Assembly: GCA_963932145.1 (NCBI GenBank)
Contig: OZ010580.1
Location: 508,001 to 572,000, forward strand
Length of the DNA: 64,000 nt
DNA from: Acanthosepion lycidas
Taxonomy: Eukaryota > Mollusca > Cephalopoda > Sepiida > Sepiidae
Reading direction: 5' to 3'
Every line of letters begins with the position of its first letter. The stretch's first letter is position 1. The position numbers and the translations under genes were made by a program. Positions 34,813-47,795 of this stretch are shown piece after piece. The notes under the pieces are model-generated. The model saw only the letters and a program-made list of their open reading frames with translations, was not told where the DNA came from and searched no databases.

Positions 34813-35089
34813 ACTTAAGAAAAATAAAATTAAAATTAAAACAGGGTGATCAACTGAGTCGCAAAAAATAACGCTCTGCTCGTACTGCTCTGTACGATAA
34901 ATTCGCATATGACTTAATTTTCTTGCTTTACTCAGGCAAACCATGCCTCAAACATCACAAGTGGTGTTCTGCGAGTCACCTATATGATCTGCAGGTTATT
35001 ATATTATAATTTTTATTATATTATTATGTATTTATTATCTTTATTAAAATACAAATTTGTTTATGTTTTCAAAAATAAGTCGTGGTATG

Positions 35090-35295
35090 CATCGATATAT
35101 TTTATTACGAATAGGAATAGATAGGATTGCCTATCTTTCTGTTCACATTACTCCTCAGTCTTTTGAACAAGAGTAGAGGTTTATCCCTTGTTTCCTTTTT
35201 AAGACTGGATTTCCGGTTCTTTCTAAAGTCTTCTCATTCTTTTTCACTCTCAGTAGCCGTTGCATCTTAGTGGCATTATCGCCTTGTTTGGGGAA
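35090..35295 (-). repeat. Second copy of the 26.4-26.9 kb dispersed repeat
   Basis: Shares GGTTTATCC, GGATTTCCGGTTCTTT, TCATTCTTTTTCACTCTCAG and a CATCTTAGTGGCATTAT-like stretch with 26408-26860, in mixed orientation. Non-coding. Confidence 0.65.
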
Positions 35296-35475
35296 GTGAT
35301 TAAAAATATTATTACTACGAACTATTATATTATTATGAACATTTAATCATTGTATTTTCTAAATTACTTATACATAGGCATGAATGATTGAAGTTTATTT
35401 ATAATTTATCATGAGATTTTTTAATGAAAGAGAACGTATTTTCGAATTTGTTAGAAAAGAGTATCGTTTCCTAAG

Positions 35476-35478
<3 letters not shown>

Positions 35479-35560
<82 letters not shown>
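35479..35560. repeat. (TA)n(GA)n microsatellite
   Basis: About 52 bp of TA followed by a GA-rich tract. It lies about 320 bp upstream of exon C. Confidence 0.9.
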
Positions 35561-35566
<6 letters not shown>

Positions 35567-35879
35567 CAGAAAAAAAAATTTGTGTATGTGTGTGTGTTGT
35601 GTGGCCTTGTCTATTCAACAATTTTAAAATATAACAGAAGAGAAACTGAAATCGGAAATTATTTCTGTCAAAAAATTAAATTTATACAAAAAATTGATGA
35701 TTAAGTTTGAAAAATTAATTAATCGTTCCATGTTTATTCTCCTCCAGCGAAATGTATGTATATTGTGTGTGTGCGTATATCTATGTTTGTATGTCTGTGC
35801 GTTTCTTCTATTCTAGAGAAATATATGCTTGACTAAGTTTTAAATTTTTAATCATCTTAATTCCAATCTTTCTTTCCAG

Positions 35880-36350
35880 CTATGATGTTAACCAGTGCAA
35901 TTGGCTTATTCCACGGTAAATGTCACTTACTCCAAAGGCAAGAATTGATTCCGGGCGAAGCGCTTCCTTTTAAAAAACTCTTCCAGGAATCTCGAACTTA
36001 CAGCCACGGCTGGTCATTCGTCCTCGCCTGGATCTGCGTTATACTTTGCCTAGTCAACTCCTTTGTCTGGCTAAATAAGGGACAGAACAGCGGTTACTTG
36101 CCCTACCGGGGTGGGTTTGGTTATGGTGCCGACAAGTACCAATATACGCCACCCTCAGTACCCAAATCGGTGATCAAACGGCGAAAAAGCTTGCATAAGT
36201 TCTTTTCCGGTGAAACACTGGCATCCATGCTGCAACGGTCGAGATCGAAGGAGAGCAAGAGGGCGGAGTCGACAAGCAGCGTTGACACCGAGGACAAGAG
36301 GTTCTATTCAGATGACAACTATAATATACCTGACGACAGAGCTCTCATTG
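35880..36350 (+). CDS. Tetraspan gene, exon C: helix 3 end, helix 4 and cytoplasmic tail
   Basis: The acceptor CTTTCTTTCCAG ends at 35879 and the donor GTACGT starts at 36351. The exon is 471 bp, phase 1 at both ends, and its first two bases complete an Ala codon with exon B. It finishes helix 3 (MMLTSAIGLFHGKC). A loop follows, then YSHGWSFVLAWICVILCLVN, a fourth helix opening with the SxGWSF signature common in stargazin/gamma-subunit and GSG1-type relatives. The tail is Pro/Gly/Tyr-rich and then strongly basic, with RRKS (a protein-kinase-A type site), a Ser/Arg-rich RSRSKESKR block and acidic ends. If the donor is not used, the frame would stop six bases on, after Gly-Thr. Family assignment beyond PMP22/claudin superfamily is open. 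Confidence 0.85.
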
Positions 36351-38088
36351 GTACGTAGAATGTATGAAATAGAAATGGATAGAAATAAATTAAATAAGTG
36401 TCGTCGGTATTAACGGAAAATGCATCTTTTTTTATTATTGGAAAATTACTTATTTTTTATTAGAAGAATTTACATGCACTCCATTTTCCAAATATTTTCT
36501 TTGCATAAATACGCACACCTCCCTTTCAGACAAATTCTAGAATAAACTGTAAATTAATTCATTATAAGTACATCAAATTAATTTAGTTTCAGTTTCCATC
36601 GATACTATAACGGATATAAAATAATTAACCGATTAAATTTTCTTCTAAAATTTTTTAAATTAAATTTAAATTTCTAATTTTTCCAATTTTCAGATAATAT
36701 TAAATTCTTGGATTGGCCACAAATGAACCACACTCACTCGTAGGTACATTTGTCACTTTTCGTGCACATATCGATCACAATATTACAAACGACCAAAATA
36801 CTATACCACAACAAATACAAAGAAAGACACAGAACTCAAGAAGCTTTTACAATAAAAAAAAAAATACTACATTAAGGAAAATATATTTTACCACGGGAGA
36901 CGATATCAGGAAGTGTGTAAAAATATTTTATATTTAAAAGACTTAAAGACTACTTCTACTATTATAATATAATACGTATATTTGATATATGCTTTTTCGA
37001 TGCGGTTTCGCTTAGTTTCATCGTTACACTTGATATCACTTTGGAATGATTCAGAATTTCACCTCTGTAAAGATACTAATGGAATCTTGTATGCCACATT
37101 GATAGCACATGTTTTTGATAATGACTGAGGTGACCGAAATTACTTGGCCAGAACAGAAAAAAAACATGAACTTCGGACAGTCTGTCCACAATTTTGAACC
37201 CAGCACACTACATCTTATTCGAAAATGTTAAAAATACAATAAAAATAAACAAACATACCCTGTTGGTTGAATTTAACAAATAATCTTTTGATATTTACTG
37301 AAATATACCTTATTATATATATGTGCGTGTGTGTGTGTGTGTGTGCGTGCGTGTTTTGCATGTTGCAATGACCAATTTTTCCTCCTGACACACCCTACAG
37401 GAACCACTATTCACTTTACTAGCTTTCACTATTTTTAAATTATTTCATTTAATGGCGGGTCTATATTAAATACTGAAACCTTCTTAGAATTAAGCAGAGT
37501 GATGTTTTTATATAGCTTTCTTATTCTATCAACTCATCCCTGTATGTATATGAGTGCAAATTTGGATAGATACCAAAGAAAATCGTTGTTAGGATTTTTT
37601 TTATATTTCGGATTATTTTCTCGGTTTTCAGGAAAATATTGAATGTAAATTATCTGATACCTGAGTACTTTCGAGTTTTTAATAAGTCATTTTCAAAGAC
37701 ATTTGTTGTTAATATCGTGTCGATATGTGTTTATTATGTTCTTTGTCATGTCACTTTAATCTTTTTTTCAAATATCGCATCTTCACTTTAATTTGAAAGT
37801 TTTTCAAAACCTTTATGGTTTGAATATACTTCATAAAATAAGTATTTTGAACCACTTGTATTCGTTAAATTATTTCAACTAGAGACACTGTCAGGCGCGT
37901 CTGGTCTGGACCAAGGCAAAATATAATTGAAGCGTTCTTCAATGGACCAAAGTCCTTTTTCAAGATGAAAGTAAATGTTGCATTTTATTTGGAAATCAAG
38001 GAGGAAAATTAGAGAAGCATATAATCTAAGTTATTTGCTGTTCAAATAATTACAATCACCGCAAAAATGTATTTTTCTGTCTTTTCAG

Positions 38089-38138
38089 AACTTGACTATA
38101 GTCGAGAAGAGCTGCCGCTGCACCCAGGAGGAATGTAA
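38089..38138 (+). CDS. Tetraspan gene, last coding exon
   Basis: The acceptor TTTCTGTCTTTTCAG ends at 38088. Joined in phase 1 to exon C, the frame reads E-LDYSREELPLHPGGM and stops at TAA 38136-38138. The tail is Glu/Leu/Pro-rich and ends in Gly-Gly-Met, which is not a classical PDZ ligand, unlike the vertebrate stargazin tail. The 3' UTR then runs into low-complexity sequence. I could not fix a poly(A) site: the first clear AATAAA strings are at about 39620 and 39682. Confidence 0.7.
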
Positions 38139-38734
38139 TCAATACGACGATTGGAATTTCCATTGCTCTCCTGATACCTTAACACTTCTTATTGCTCCCT
38201 TTTTCTCTTCCTCCTTCCGCTCTTTACCTCTTACTTCTCCGTGGAACTCGAACCAGGCAGCAATGACGAACCTACAGTATTTCTCGCCGTGGACCACTGA
38301 TGTGGGTCTCTGTTAAAATGATATAGAAAATGATTACATCAATACAATAATTTGATTGTTGAAGAATCGAATGAACAGTGCAGTAAAACAAATCCGGCAT
38401 CAGATGCGACGAATGAAACGTGGTTTCTTAACAAGAAACAAGTTTTTCCTGATCTCCATATTTTCATTATATTTACGCTTTGCTCCGAGCGGAAAATGCG
38501 TTGTTCTATTTTTCAATTTATTGCTAAACCGACAACAATATATGGGTTAGACAGATTGCAATTATATAAAACTTGCTATATCTATGGAAAAAACGAAGAG
38601 TGCTCAATAGTGGAGACAGGGTAGATATACACAATGGGAACATAAAAAGTAATATTTCAAGTTTCAAATTATGTCTTAAGATCACTTGATTCATGAAACA
38701 AACGGTCACCATGCAGATTCGTTTTCAATGCGTT

Positions 38735-38773
38735 CTCTCTCTCTCTCTCCCTCTCCCTCTCTCTCTCTCTCTT

Positions 38774-38847
<74 letters not shown>

Positions 38848-38855
38848 AGAGAATG
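38735..38855. repeat. (CT)n-(TA)n-(AG) palindromic microsatellite
   Basis: CTCTCTTT precedes and AAAGAGAG follows a 70-bp TA tract, so the flanks are inverted copies and the block is a potential cruciform. It lies in or just beyond the 3' UTR. Confidence 0.85.
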
Positions 38856-39149
38856 GAGGAGGGCGGAAGAAAAAATTAGTTAAGTTTCCTTAGTAACTAA
38901 TGATATTTTTGTTTTCATTTACGTTTAAAAAACATATTCAGTACGATTTTCATTGACCAGACATAAATTCGATTCTGTCTGCAAAGACAATCAATAAGAC
39001 ACGTATTTATGAATCGAATTTCGATCTGAAATATTTACTACATAATGCGCGATCTATCTGATTAATATGCACTACTGAATGAAGTGCATTAACAAGGAAT
39101 ATTATATCATAAGATTATACGCATACATGAAAACACAAATATGTTTATA

Positions 39150-39202
39150 CGTATATACACACACATATATATATATATAAATATGCACACACATATATAT
39201 AT

Positions 39203-39299
<97 letters not shown>

Positions 39300-39300
39300 G
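39150..39300. repeat. (TA)n cluster with CA and TG interruptions
   Basis: Three TA blocks separated by short ATG/ACAC variants. The long frames on both strands here consist of Tyr-Ile repeats and are not genes. Confidence 0.9.
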
Positions 39301-39494
39301 CGTACTGTTGTGTGTATATATATTTATGTACATATATGCATGTACCAAAGCACTCATGGAGAGATGTGTATGTCTTTATACGAGTCTATGTACGCGCTTC
39401 AATTTATGTGCGTACTATACAAGAGTGCCTATAAAATCTAACAATGATGTGGACATTTATCTGAATCTTTAACTTTCATCAGTTGATAAACAAA

Positions 39495-39498
<4 letters not shown>

Positions 39499-39555
<57 letters not shown>
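39499..39555. repeat. (TG)n microsatellite
   Basis: Perfect GT dinucleotides for 57 bp. Confidence 0.95.
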
Positions 39556-39558
<3 letters not shown>

Positions 39559-39699
39559 ATAAAGAATGAAGAAGTCTCAAGTGTTCCCAAAGTTGAAGTT
39601 CTTAAAAGCCGGTTTAACAATAAATTGAAAATAATACTCAACTCAAGATTAAAGTGTGACGTGTTAATAACGTATGTGTTGCAATAAAATAAAGGAAAA

Positions 39700-41600
39700 C
39701 AAAATTCTGAGATGAAGAAAAAATCAATTCCACGAAAATCATTGAATAAAAATATTCAACATGTAAATTCAAAATGCATGGTTTTCCAAGTAAAGACGAT
39801 AACTCAATAAGTTGCCATATTGGTAATGAATTGCTTTAGATAATTTTTCAAAATAATAAATAAAAATCCTGATCCCTACAATTTTAATTTTGGGAAACAG
39901 ATTTAAAACTGCAGCTGAAGAAAGCTGCTCACATGTTGAAACAAGACCATTGAAACAGCACCATATTTTTTTAAATCCCGATTTCTCCTTTATATTTTTT
40001 AAAGTATGAAATATAAAAATAGCTGATGCCGGGAAAATGATATAATGAAAAGTTTATTAATCCTAACGTCTTTGACAAAAGTTTCGAATTTTATTTGCCT
40101 TTGACAAATGATCCTCCCTCTTCTACATGTTAACGAACGAACAGAATTCACAAATTTTTAACAAGGTGTAGAGGAAAATATGATCTTGTAAAAAAAAGAA
40201 AACCAACAAACTTTGCATCGAATTTACAATGAATCACTTCAGGTATCTAATTTCTTGCTATACGTTTATGCTATATTGTTAATGACATGTACACTGAATT
40301 CAAAACCGTACTTTCGAAATGCAGTTGAATGGTTCAAATGAGGCAGGATGAACTATAAAAAATGAAAACGGGTTATCAAAAGACGTCTGTTATAATTTTA
40401 AAAAATGAATCCTGATTGAACCAAAGATTCTAACGAAAAGTTTTAGTAGGCATATATTCGAGAAGCGATAATTGTTTGAAAGAATAAACTTGAAGCGAAT
40501 GAGTCGAAAAATCTATAAATATCTTGGCAAGCAAAGTAGTAATAAACGACTCGTAAAATTATTTTCTGGTCAATGAGTTGATTCGTTAAATCACTCAAAT
40601 AAAATCCACAAACCTTCCACGAATATCGCCAATCTCTTTAAAAAGCAGTAATGCCGATTTGGCATTAAAGCTTCTTTTGCTTTCATAGTCTCCATCTTCT
40701 TTTCCTCTTTGAATGATTACGGTCCGGTAACACACTGCACTTATAAGCAACCGCAGACATCAAGGAACTACATACTTTTACAACTTTATGTAAAGAATAG
40801 CAAATTACTGAGTAACCCACCATCTATGTAAATGCTGTTAATCAATTCTTTGGTGGGTGTGTCACTGCTTGAATCCCCTAAAAATTCCTCCAATAAGCAT
40901 AAATGTTTTTCATTAATTCAGGATTAAATTAATCCCGAAAAAATATTGCCGGTCATCAATATTTTGTTGGCCTATCAAAATTCGAACAATCAGCACCAAA
41001 CAACAAAGAACAAATGAATGCGAATCAATGAACGCGCTTCTTTTTCTCACACTTCGAGTTTTTCATCATTCTTCGTTTTTATTGAAAAACTTCTTTATTT
41101 CATTATTCCTTTTCTGATGAATAACATGGAGCACAGAAATATAATTCGAAATACAATTTCATTTGTTAATAAAATATTGATTAGATATAAAAAGTTTTTT
41201 TTTTTTACTGCATTCAGTTCGTCTTCTTTGTTTTCAAATTCTCTTCTGGACAAGTAGACTGCACTAAAAGATTTATGAGCGTGAATTTACTAAGACTCAA
41301 TCACATAAATTATTTAGTAGTTTGATAATAGAGACTGCAATTCACCAATACACCAAAGATTTTTTCATCGATGGGCGTTTTATTTTTTTTTTTTTTCATC
41401 ATTACATATTAACATAAACGTTATTATTTAATTATGGTGAACCATATGGTTACCAATTTGAAATTGACGTCGACCTTACTGGAACATACCGATGAAATTG
41501 ATGTCTGGAAGTGCAATGATTCACAGATATATTGCTCATTTGGCGAAATTTTGGAACCGATGTCCACACCTCCTTGGTGTTTTTCATCTATCTCCCCGTT

Positions 41601-41639
<39 letters not shown>

Positions 41640-43400
41640 TACACACACACATGCACACACATACACGCACACACACATACATACTCTAGCTGTTTTCTAA
41701 ACATACATAAAGTTTCGATACAGAAAAGATTTTGTCTCAACTTCAAGAATTCATTTACATTGATTCAAGTATCTGATCAAGAAGCTTTCAGTCAATACTT
41801 TGCTGTAAAATGGTGCTGTGAATCGTCATTTTCACCATTGTAAATTTGAACGAATTCTCTTGGTCATTAACTGTTAATCGATGAATCTACTTGATACATG
41901 TGAAATTATTTCTATTTGTTCAGAGCAATTTTATGAATTTGACATTGGGTAGAAAAAGTAAGATCTACTCTTGCCACATTTTCTAATTTACCGTACATCC
42001 TAAACAGAAAGTCACTCAACACAATATTAGTTCATTTGCTCATTATAAAACAGCAACTAAATTTAACAAAGCAACTTTAACTCATTCTGAAAAGATAATT
42101 ACGTTTTTGAGAATGGATATGAAACAAATTTTTAATTTGTAGAAATTTATTTTGTTTCGTTTCAAAAGCAGAGAAATTTCATTTTATTCTCTTATCTTTT
42201 TTTTTTCAAATGCAACACCTAGATTAATTTATAATCTAATGCACTGGCTTAATGCCATTTTATGCAAAGCAATTTGAATCCCGCTACCAATGGATTGTGA
42301 GATCATCACGCTTAACCATGCACGACTCGATTCCAATATTTGATTTGGATAACACCAGAAAGCAATTTGCTGTTACCTTCCTCGTTCTATTCGGACACAT
42401 TTGTCAGTCGATTTAGGCAGTAACTCCGTGCAACTTATTAGAGAAGAACAGTAGATATTTGTTAAGCAAAAACATCTCAGCCACCATGACTTATTCTGGA
42501 AACACCAAAGAAATTTTGATTGATGGAAAGATAGTACCAAGGATTTTGTTAATTACGACAGAAAGACTCATTTCTATAAGATTTACAAGACAAGCAGTCT
42601 AACCACAATATTCTAACAAATGTTTCTAGTTTCAATCAAACCAAGTTTGGCACGGCATCAAAAATTCTCCAGTGATCGAAATAATTACTAATTAATCAGA
42701 ACGCTAAGCACTACACTAAAACAAGACAAGTGTTTAATAATTTATTGCAGTCCAAACTAAGAAAACAGTTTTTCTTCTCCAGATTTTTCTTTTATCCATA
42801 TAAGGGGATGTATTTCAATTTGTAATCCTCTATGCCTATTATGTTAAAGATGATACAAAATCGAAACACGTTCCTCTCCATAATAAAAGTTGGATTTGAT
42901 TTCAACAATGAAATAATGACAAAAAGGAACATTATTCTTATATATCGATAACTATAACCGTGATTTCTTTTACCATTAACAATTGTTTCCATTATTTTCT
43001 ACACTTCTGTTTTTCTTTTTGACGCCCCATACATGTGACCTTGTGCCAAACTAAGCAAAGCATAGTATTTAAACACATTTCTACTTTCTTCATTTCAAAA
43101 CAGAAATACTTCGAATATAAAGAGGCTAAAATTATTTTGCGTTTTGAATTTAAGGGCTGGTATAACGATTCATATGGTGGTAATGGTGTTTGGAAGAAAT
43201 TTAAGTAGGGATTTGAGCAAAATATTTTCGTCCAACACTCTTATTCTTATCTACAAATATGTCGATATCTCTAATTCGCATTAAACAGTTAGATGGTAAT
43301 TACTCTATGAACAGGTCACAATAGACAGTTGGAATCATTATTGCTTTCTACTACTGATTATGATAATGTTTATGCTATTAGCGATATATATGTATTGTTG
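39700..43400. other. Long non-coding stretch, only a (CT)n(CA)n at 41601-41680
   Basis: AT-rich and mostly unique. One compound CT then CA microsatellite lies at about 41601-41680. No exon, transposase or RT motif was recognised on either strand. Confidence 0.5.
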
Positions 43401-43689
43401 TGTTCTGAAACATAACGCCACTCCATAGATGAGATTAACGAAAGACGGTTTGGTTTGGTTTATTTTACGGCATATCAACTTCAATGGGTTATTTAATGCT
43501 GACAATTTTTTATTGCTCGTAATATTTATTTCGAAAAAGGTATCGCTGATAATAGTTTGTTTTTTCTTTTGTTTTTTTCAGAAATGTATTGTTGGTATTT
43601 TTTTTTAAATATATTGCTGATAATAATGTATTGCTGGTAATAATTTTTACAAAAAATTACCTTTGGTATTAAAACCTATTTTTACACTT

Positions 43690-43750
43690 TTATAGTGTTT
43701 TGACCCCAGTTTAAGGGTTAACTATTTGCTCATAGCTGGGACCTTAACAG
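43690..43750. repeat. Copy of a short conserved repeat domain
   Basis: The block 'CCCAGTTTA...CTATTTGCTCATAGCTGGGA' is shared, with changes, by 50340-50430 and 56570-56650. Downstream, GTAGTTTATCGTC is tandemly repeated at about 43851 and 43881. Confidence 0.55.
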
Positions 43751-44439
43751 GTGCTACCACAACAAGTCAGGGTGGACCTGGGAACACCAGCAATTAAGAG
43801 GTGGTTCCACGCTGCTCGAAACCTCCTGATCAGAGGTTTTGCTATCGGACGTAGTTTATCGTCTTACCCTGGACGCGGATGTAGTTTATCGTCATACCCA
43901 GTACGTTTCTTTTCTTTTTCTACTTTTTTTGTCTATACCACATGTGTCCTTCAGTGTTGATACGCATCTTCATCGTATCTGTTCTACCTAAGTCTTTGTC
44001 GTTTACTCACAAATCAATCTCTATGTACCGATACCCTAAATTCTTCGGACATATTCGCCTTCTCCATCTTCGATGTAATGTTGTTTTGCTTGTAACGCTT
44101 GTCTCAAACTGGTATGATTCGTATTATTCATATTATGAGTAATGGTATTCTGACTGTCGTTGTTACTATTGCGCCCACGACAGAAACGCCACACAGTTTA
44201 CTAACGAATCCCAACTTTATTTGTTCAAGTTCGCTAACTTATCCCGTATTCCGAATTTTACCATACACGTGCGCATGAATTGTGGCTTTAACGTTACTCT
44301 ATGAGATATCCCTAGCTATGGATGAAATGTGCCTGATTTTGTTAATGCTACATACTCATCTCCTGGACGTAGTGCTCTTAAATCTAAATAAATTCTTGCA
44401 CCATTTTGCTGTAATTGTGTCTGTCCTTCTATCTGTAGA

Positions 44440-44990
44440 GGCGGACCGTTCGCTGTTTGTAGACTTATCCATTTCTTCAATATTTCTGGCACACTGCAAA
44501 TTCTCCTATTTGAGTGACATTTCTGCTCCTGTGTCTATCAGAGGAGCCCTATATGAATGTCTACCTAACCTAATCCTAACTGAGTTAGGTGAACCCATAT
44601 TGTCGACTACATATGTCGGTAATCTCTTTCCCCTTCTGGCTCTACTAAATTTATTATCAGGTTGTCTATAGTTCTAGATCTAGACCTATTTCTATCGTAG
44701 ATATCGGGTGGAACATATTCTCTCTCTCCTTGGTGTTTCCCTCCTACCATGGGGTTAACTTCTACATTGGGTTTTCGACTAGTTCTCTAACGAATCGACG
44801 AGCATAAAATAACGCTCCAACTCTCCTCTCCAATTGCTAAACTCAGTATTCCGTCTGTCTAACGTCTGCATCTCATTGAGGTATTTGTACGTTCTCAGTG
44901 AGTCTCTGATATTTTTAACCTCTGATATGAGACTCTGAACAAATTTGGAAAAATGCTCTATTCTAAGAGTTGTTAAAAAGGATACAGCTA
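44440..44990 (-). pseudogene. LTR retroelement gag/protease remnant
   Basis: On the minus strand, the region 44980-44770 translates to a gag-like stretch (SLISEVKNIRDSLRTYKYLN and a following 'NTEFSNWRGELERYFM'). From 44671 downward comes an aspartic protease with a strand RIRLGRHSY and active site LIDTGAEMS near 44545-44515. A stop follows soon after the active site. It is different from the element at 5.9-7.2 kb. Possible LTR traces are the shared strings ACTCCATAGATGA and AAGACGGTTT near 43424 and near 45126. Confidence 0.65.
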
Positions 44991-45595
44991 CATAAAAAAT
45001 AAATGGTCACTCACATTACGGATCGTTTGTTGAACTGGTTTCAGGTTCGTAGAACATATTTATACAGAACGCCACGACATCGTAGGTTCTGTTGCATTCT
45101 ATGTTTTCACTAGGCCCAAATGCAACTCCATAGATGAAAGACGGTTTACTTTTCTTACACGTTTTATTAAAGGAGAGGGACAGGCTTGATAGCATGGATT
45201 CTAGGAGGCAACGGGAAGAAGAGCTTCAAGGGAACGCGTGCCGCTCGTTGGCTTAGCGTTCCTCCACGTGTAATCTTAGTCCGTCTCTCAAACCGGGGTG
45301 TGGGCAGTGTATTGACGTTTCAAAATTCACGCGAACCTCTGGTGATTTCGCGCCGTTTTGGACTTATATACAAAAAAAAAAGGCAATCCATTAGTATCAG
45401 AATACCACGCACACATGATATTCCGTGCTGGAAGGAAAGAAAACAGCACGGCGACATCGAGAGTCAATCACTCCCATATGGATCTGTACAACCATAACAG
45501 ATGCTGTGCCGCCATCAACAGATTAGGATTAACTTTTGGGGTGCAGATCCAAGGTCGTTCGAGACAGACGGTGTCACATACTATATATATATATA

Positions 45596-45694
45596 TTAGG
45601 TTGGTGCAAAAATAATGACGTAATAATGTCGTTTTTGACGTTAAAAAATACGTCAAAAAACGACATTATTACGTCATTATTTTTGCACCAAGCT

Positions 45695-45696
<2 letters not shown>
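45596..45696. mobile_element. 101-bp palindromic mariner MITE
   Basis: Starts TTAGGTTGGTGCAAAAATAA and ends TTTTTGCACCAAGCTTA. The left flank is TA; the right end carries CTTA in place of CTAA, a local mutation. The interior TGACGTAATAATGTCG matches the copy at 23514-23614. It is inserted between a (TA)n and the Penelope-like element 3' end. Confidence 0.9.

Positions 45697-45697
<1 letters not shown>

Positions 45698-45732
<35 letters not shown>
45698..45732. repeat. (TA)n at the 3' edge of the Penelope-like element
   Basis: TA tract between the MITE and the element end. A matching TA tract borders the other side at 49390-49456. Confidence 0.85.
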
Positions 45733-45734
<2 letters not shown>

Positions 45735-45754
45735 GAAAAACAAACCACTTTAAG

Positions 45755-45825
45755 GTACCATTACGATAATTTATTTCACCTAAATCCTTTTTTAAGGATT
45801 CAGGATCATCAGGTAAAACTTCCAA
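45755..45825 (-). ncRNA. Hammerhead ribozyme motif, near-complete core
   Basis: On the minus strand, stem I strand TTAC precedes CTGATGA (45812-45806). Stem II is CCTGAATCCTT / AAGGATTTAGG with one G-U and a four-A loop, and a T-T mismatch at its base. GAAA follows at 45777-45774. Stem III is ATA / TAT around AAT, then cleavage-site C at 45765, then GTAA pairing with TTAC. All invariant core positions are present. The site lies downstream of a Penelope-like RT, where hammerheads are established. Confidence 0.75.
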
Positions 45826-46329
45826 CAACGAATTGAGAGGAAAAACGGGATTAGAAATTGGTGGGTAGTGTAATTTTTGTAATTTAATAGAGGGGGTTGA
45901 GAGTGGTAGTTAAACAGACAATATAAAGTATAGGGAGGGGTTAAATTTATATCTCTCTTAAGTATGTTTTATATTGGAGTAGGAGGAGTGACAGAACCTT
46001 GACCTCTTTAGATGGTTAATAAAACGGAAATGAATTGTAGAAAATGTATACAAGTGAGTCTTATGGTAAAAAGAGAGATAGGAGGGGAAGAGATGGAGTT
46101 GTTATAATTTTGTTTTAACAAAATTATGTAAAAGATAGTTTACAATGTTTGATAGAAAATTCGATGTCTGAAAAAAATTTTGTTATTAACTTAAATCTTT
46201 AATTTTTTAAGTAAATAGTTTCAGGACTAAATATAACTATTATTGTAATAAACATATTTATCTAGGACTTAAAGAAATATTTAAAGTTTTAATAGTTTAT
46301 TCACCCGACTAATTGTATTTCCACAATAT

Positions 46330-47710
46330 AAAAAAAAAAAATATATATATATATATATATAATAACAATAACATCTATTTTAATATTTAAAATTAATTTA
46401 TGAATGTAATTTATTTATTATATTGTTAAACTAAATTAAAGATTAGGTTTCATTATTTAATAGTATTTGAGGGTAATATTGATTTTAATTTATTCATATA
46501 TGTCTCACAAATGTATTCATGTGAATCCCTACATACATACGATCATTAACAAGTCCAAAAAAAAAAAAAAAAAAAAACCCATAGAAACACTTGAGATAAT
46601 TTACACAAAAATTCATTTATCCTCGTACATAAACTATATATACATTTTACAATCTTTATCTATATTTTAATATTTGAAATATATATAGATTTTTTTGGTT
46701 AAATTCCACAGTTAAAACTTAATTTTATGTGATTTCGGAAGTGTTTCATTTTAAATGAATTTAGCTAATATTATTACTATTATTAATAGTCAAAGAATGG
46801 TATATTTAAATTTAAATTATCAATTTAGAAATTAAACTCCCTTCAGAAGAAAACAAAATTTAAACTATAGAATATTACAAAAGAAGGACATTACAAATTA
46901 AGAAAATAAATTTAAAATGTCATTAGAAAAATCCAATATTTCATTTAAAATCAATTCATGCACGTACGCACATATATACATACACACACACACATATATA
47001 TATATGCATATATACATACACACACACACATATATACATCCATATATATATATATACACATATACATACACATATACATACATATACAATTCATATATCC
47101 ATATACAAATCTATATATCAAAAAATTAATCTAACCATTTAATCATCCATATATATATACATATATATAGAGACATACTCATATACACATACACACCCTT
47201 AAATACATATACATTCATATATAAGCACAAAACCCTACATACAAAAAAAGATATAAAAAGAATATATATATATATATACATACATATACATATACATATG
47301 TACATTTTCCAAATATTAATTCTAAGGTAATTACGTCTATATACATATATAGATTACAAGTAGTTAAATCCATAAAAACACACATATTTAAGTACATGTA
47401 CACACACATATACTCGTACATACACATATAATATACATATACATACAAAACAAACATAAAAACATTTATACATATACATCCACACCTATGCAGCATACAC
47501 GTTAAAAAAAAAAAAAAAAAAAAATTTTTTCAGTATTCAAACATGCCTCATATTAGGTTATTTATACTCACACATGTGTATATCTATTTATACATATATA
47601 TCCATACTACCATACATATGTGTCCACAATATAAATACATAGTTATCCTTATCTATAATGTTCATATATATATATATATCTAAATAAGTTCACATATAAA
47701 AAAAAATTTA
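46330..47710. repeat. TATACATA-rich low-complexity region
   Basis: Interleaved TA, CA and TACATA motifs with poly-A at 46558-46577 and 47503-47524. It lies within the 3' region of the Penelope-like element. Frames here are compositional. Confidence 0.7.
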
Positions 47711-47795
47711 AGTTCCACAACACATTTATCAAAGAGCACAGTGTCAGTATTTTCATATATTCATTTAAAACAATTTATATTTTCTATTTATATAT

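Noticed and set aside
36210..36413. 67-codon + strand frame inside exon C
   Set aside because: Out-of-frame shadow of the tetraspan exon, crossing its splice donor.
39141..39434. 97- and 70-codon frames of Tyr-Ile repeats
   Set aside because: They are direct translations of (TA)n; the same holds for similar frames at 14762, 33525, 34115, 35411 and 45536.
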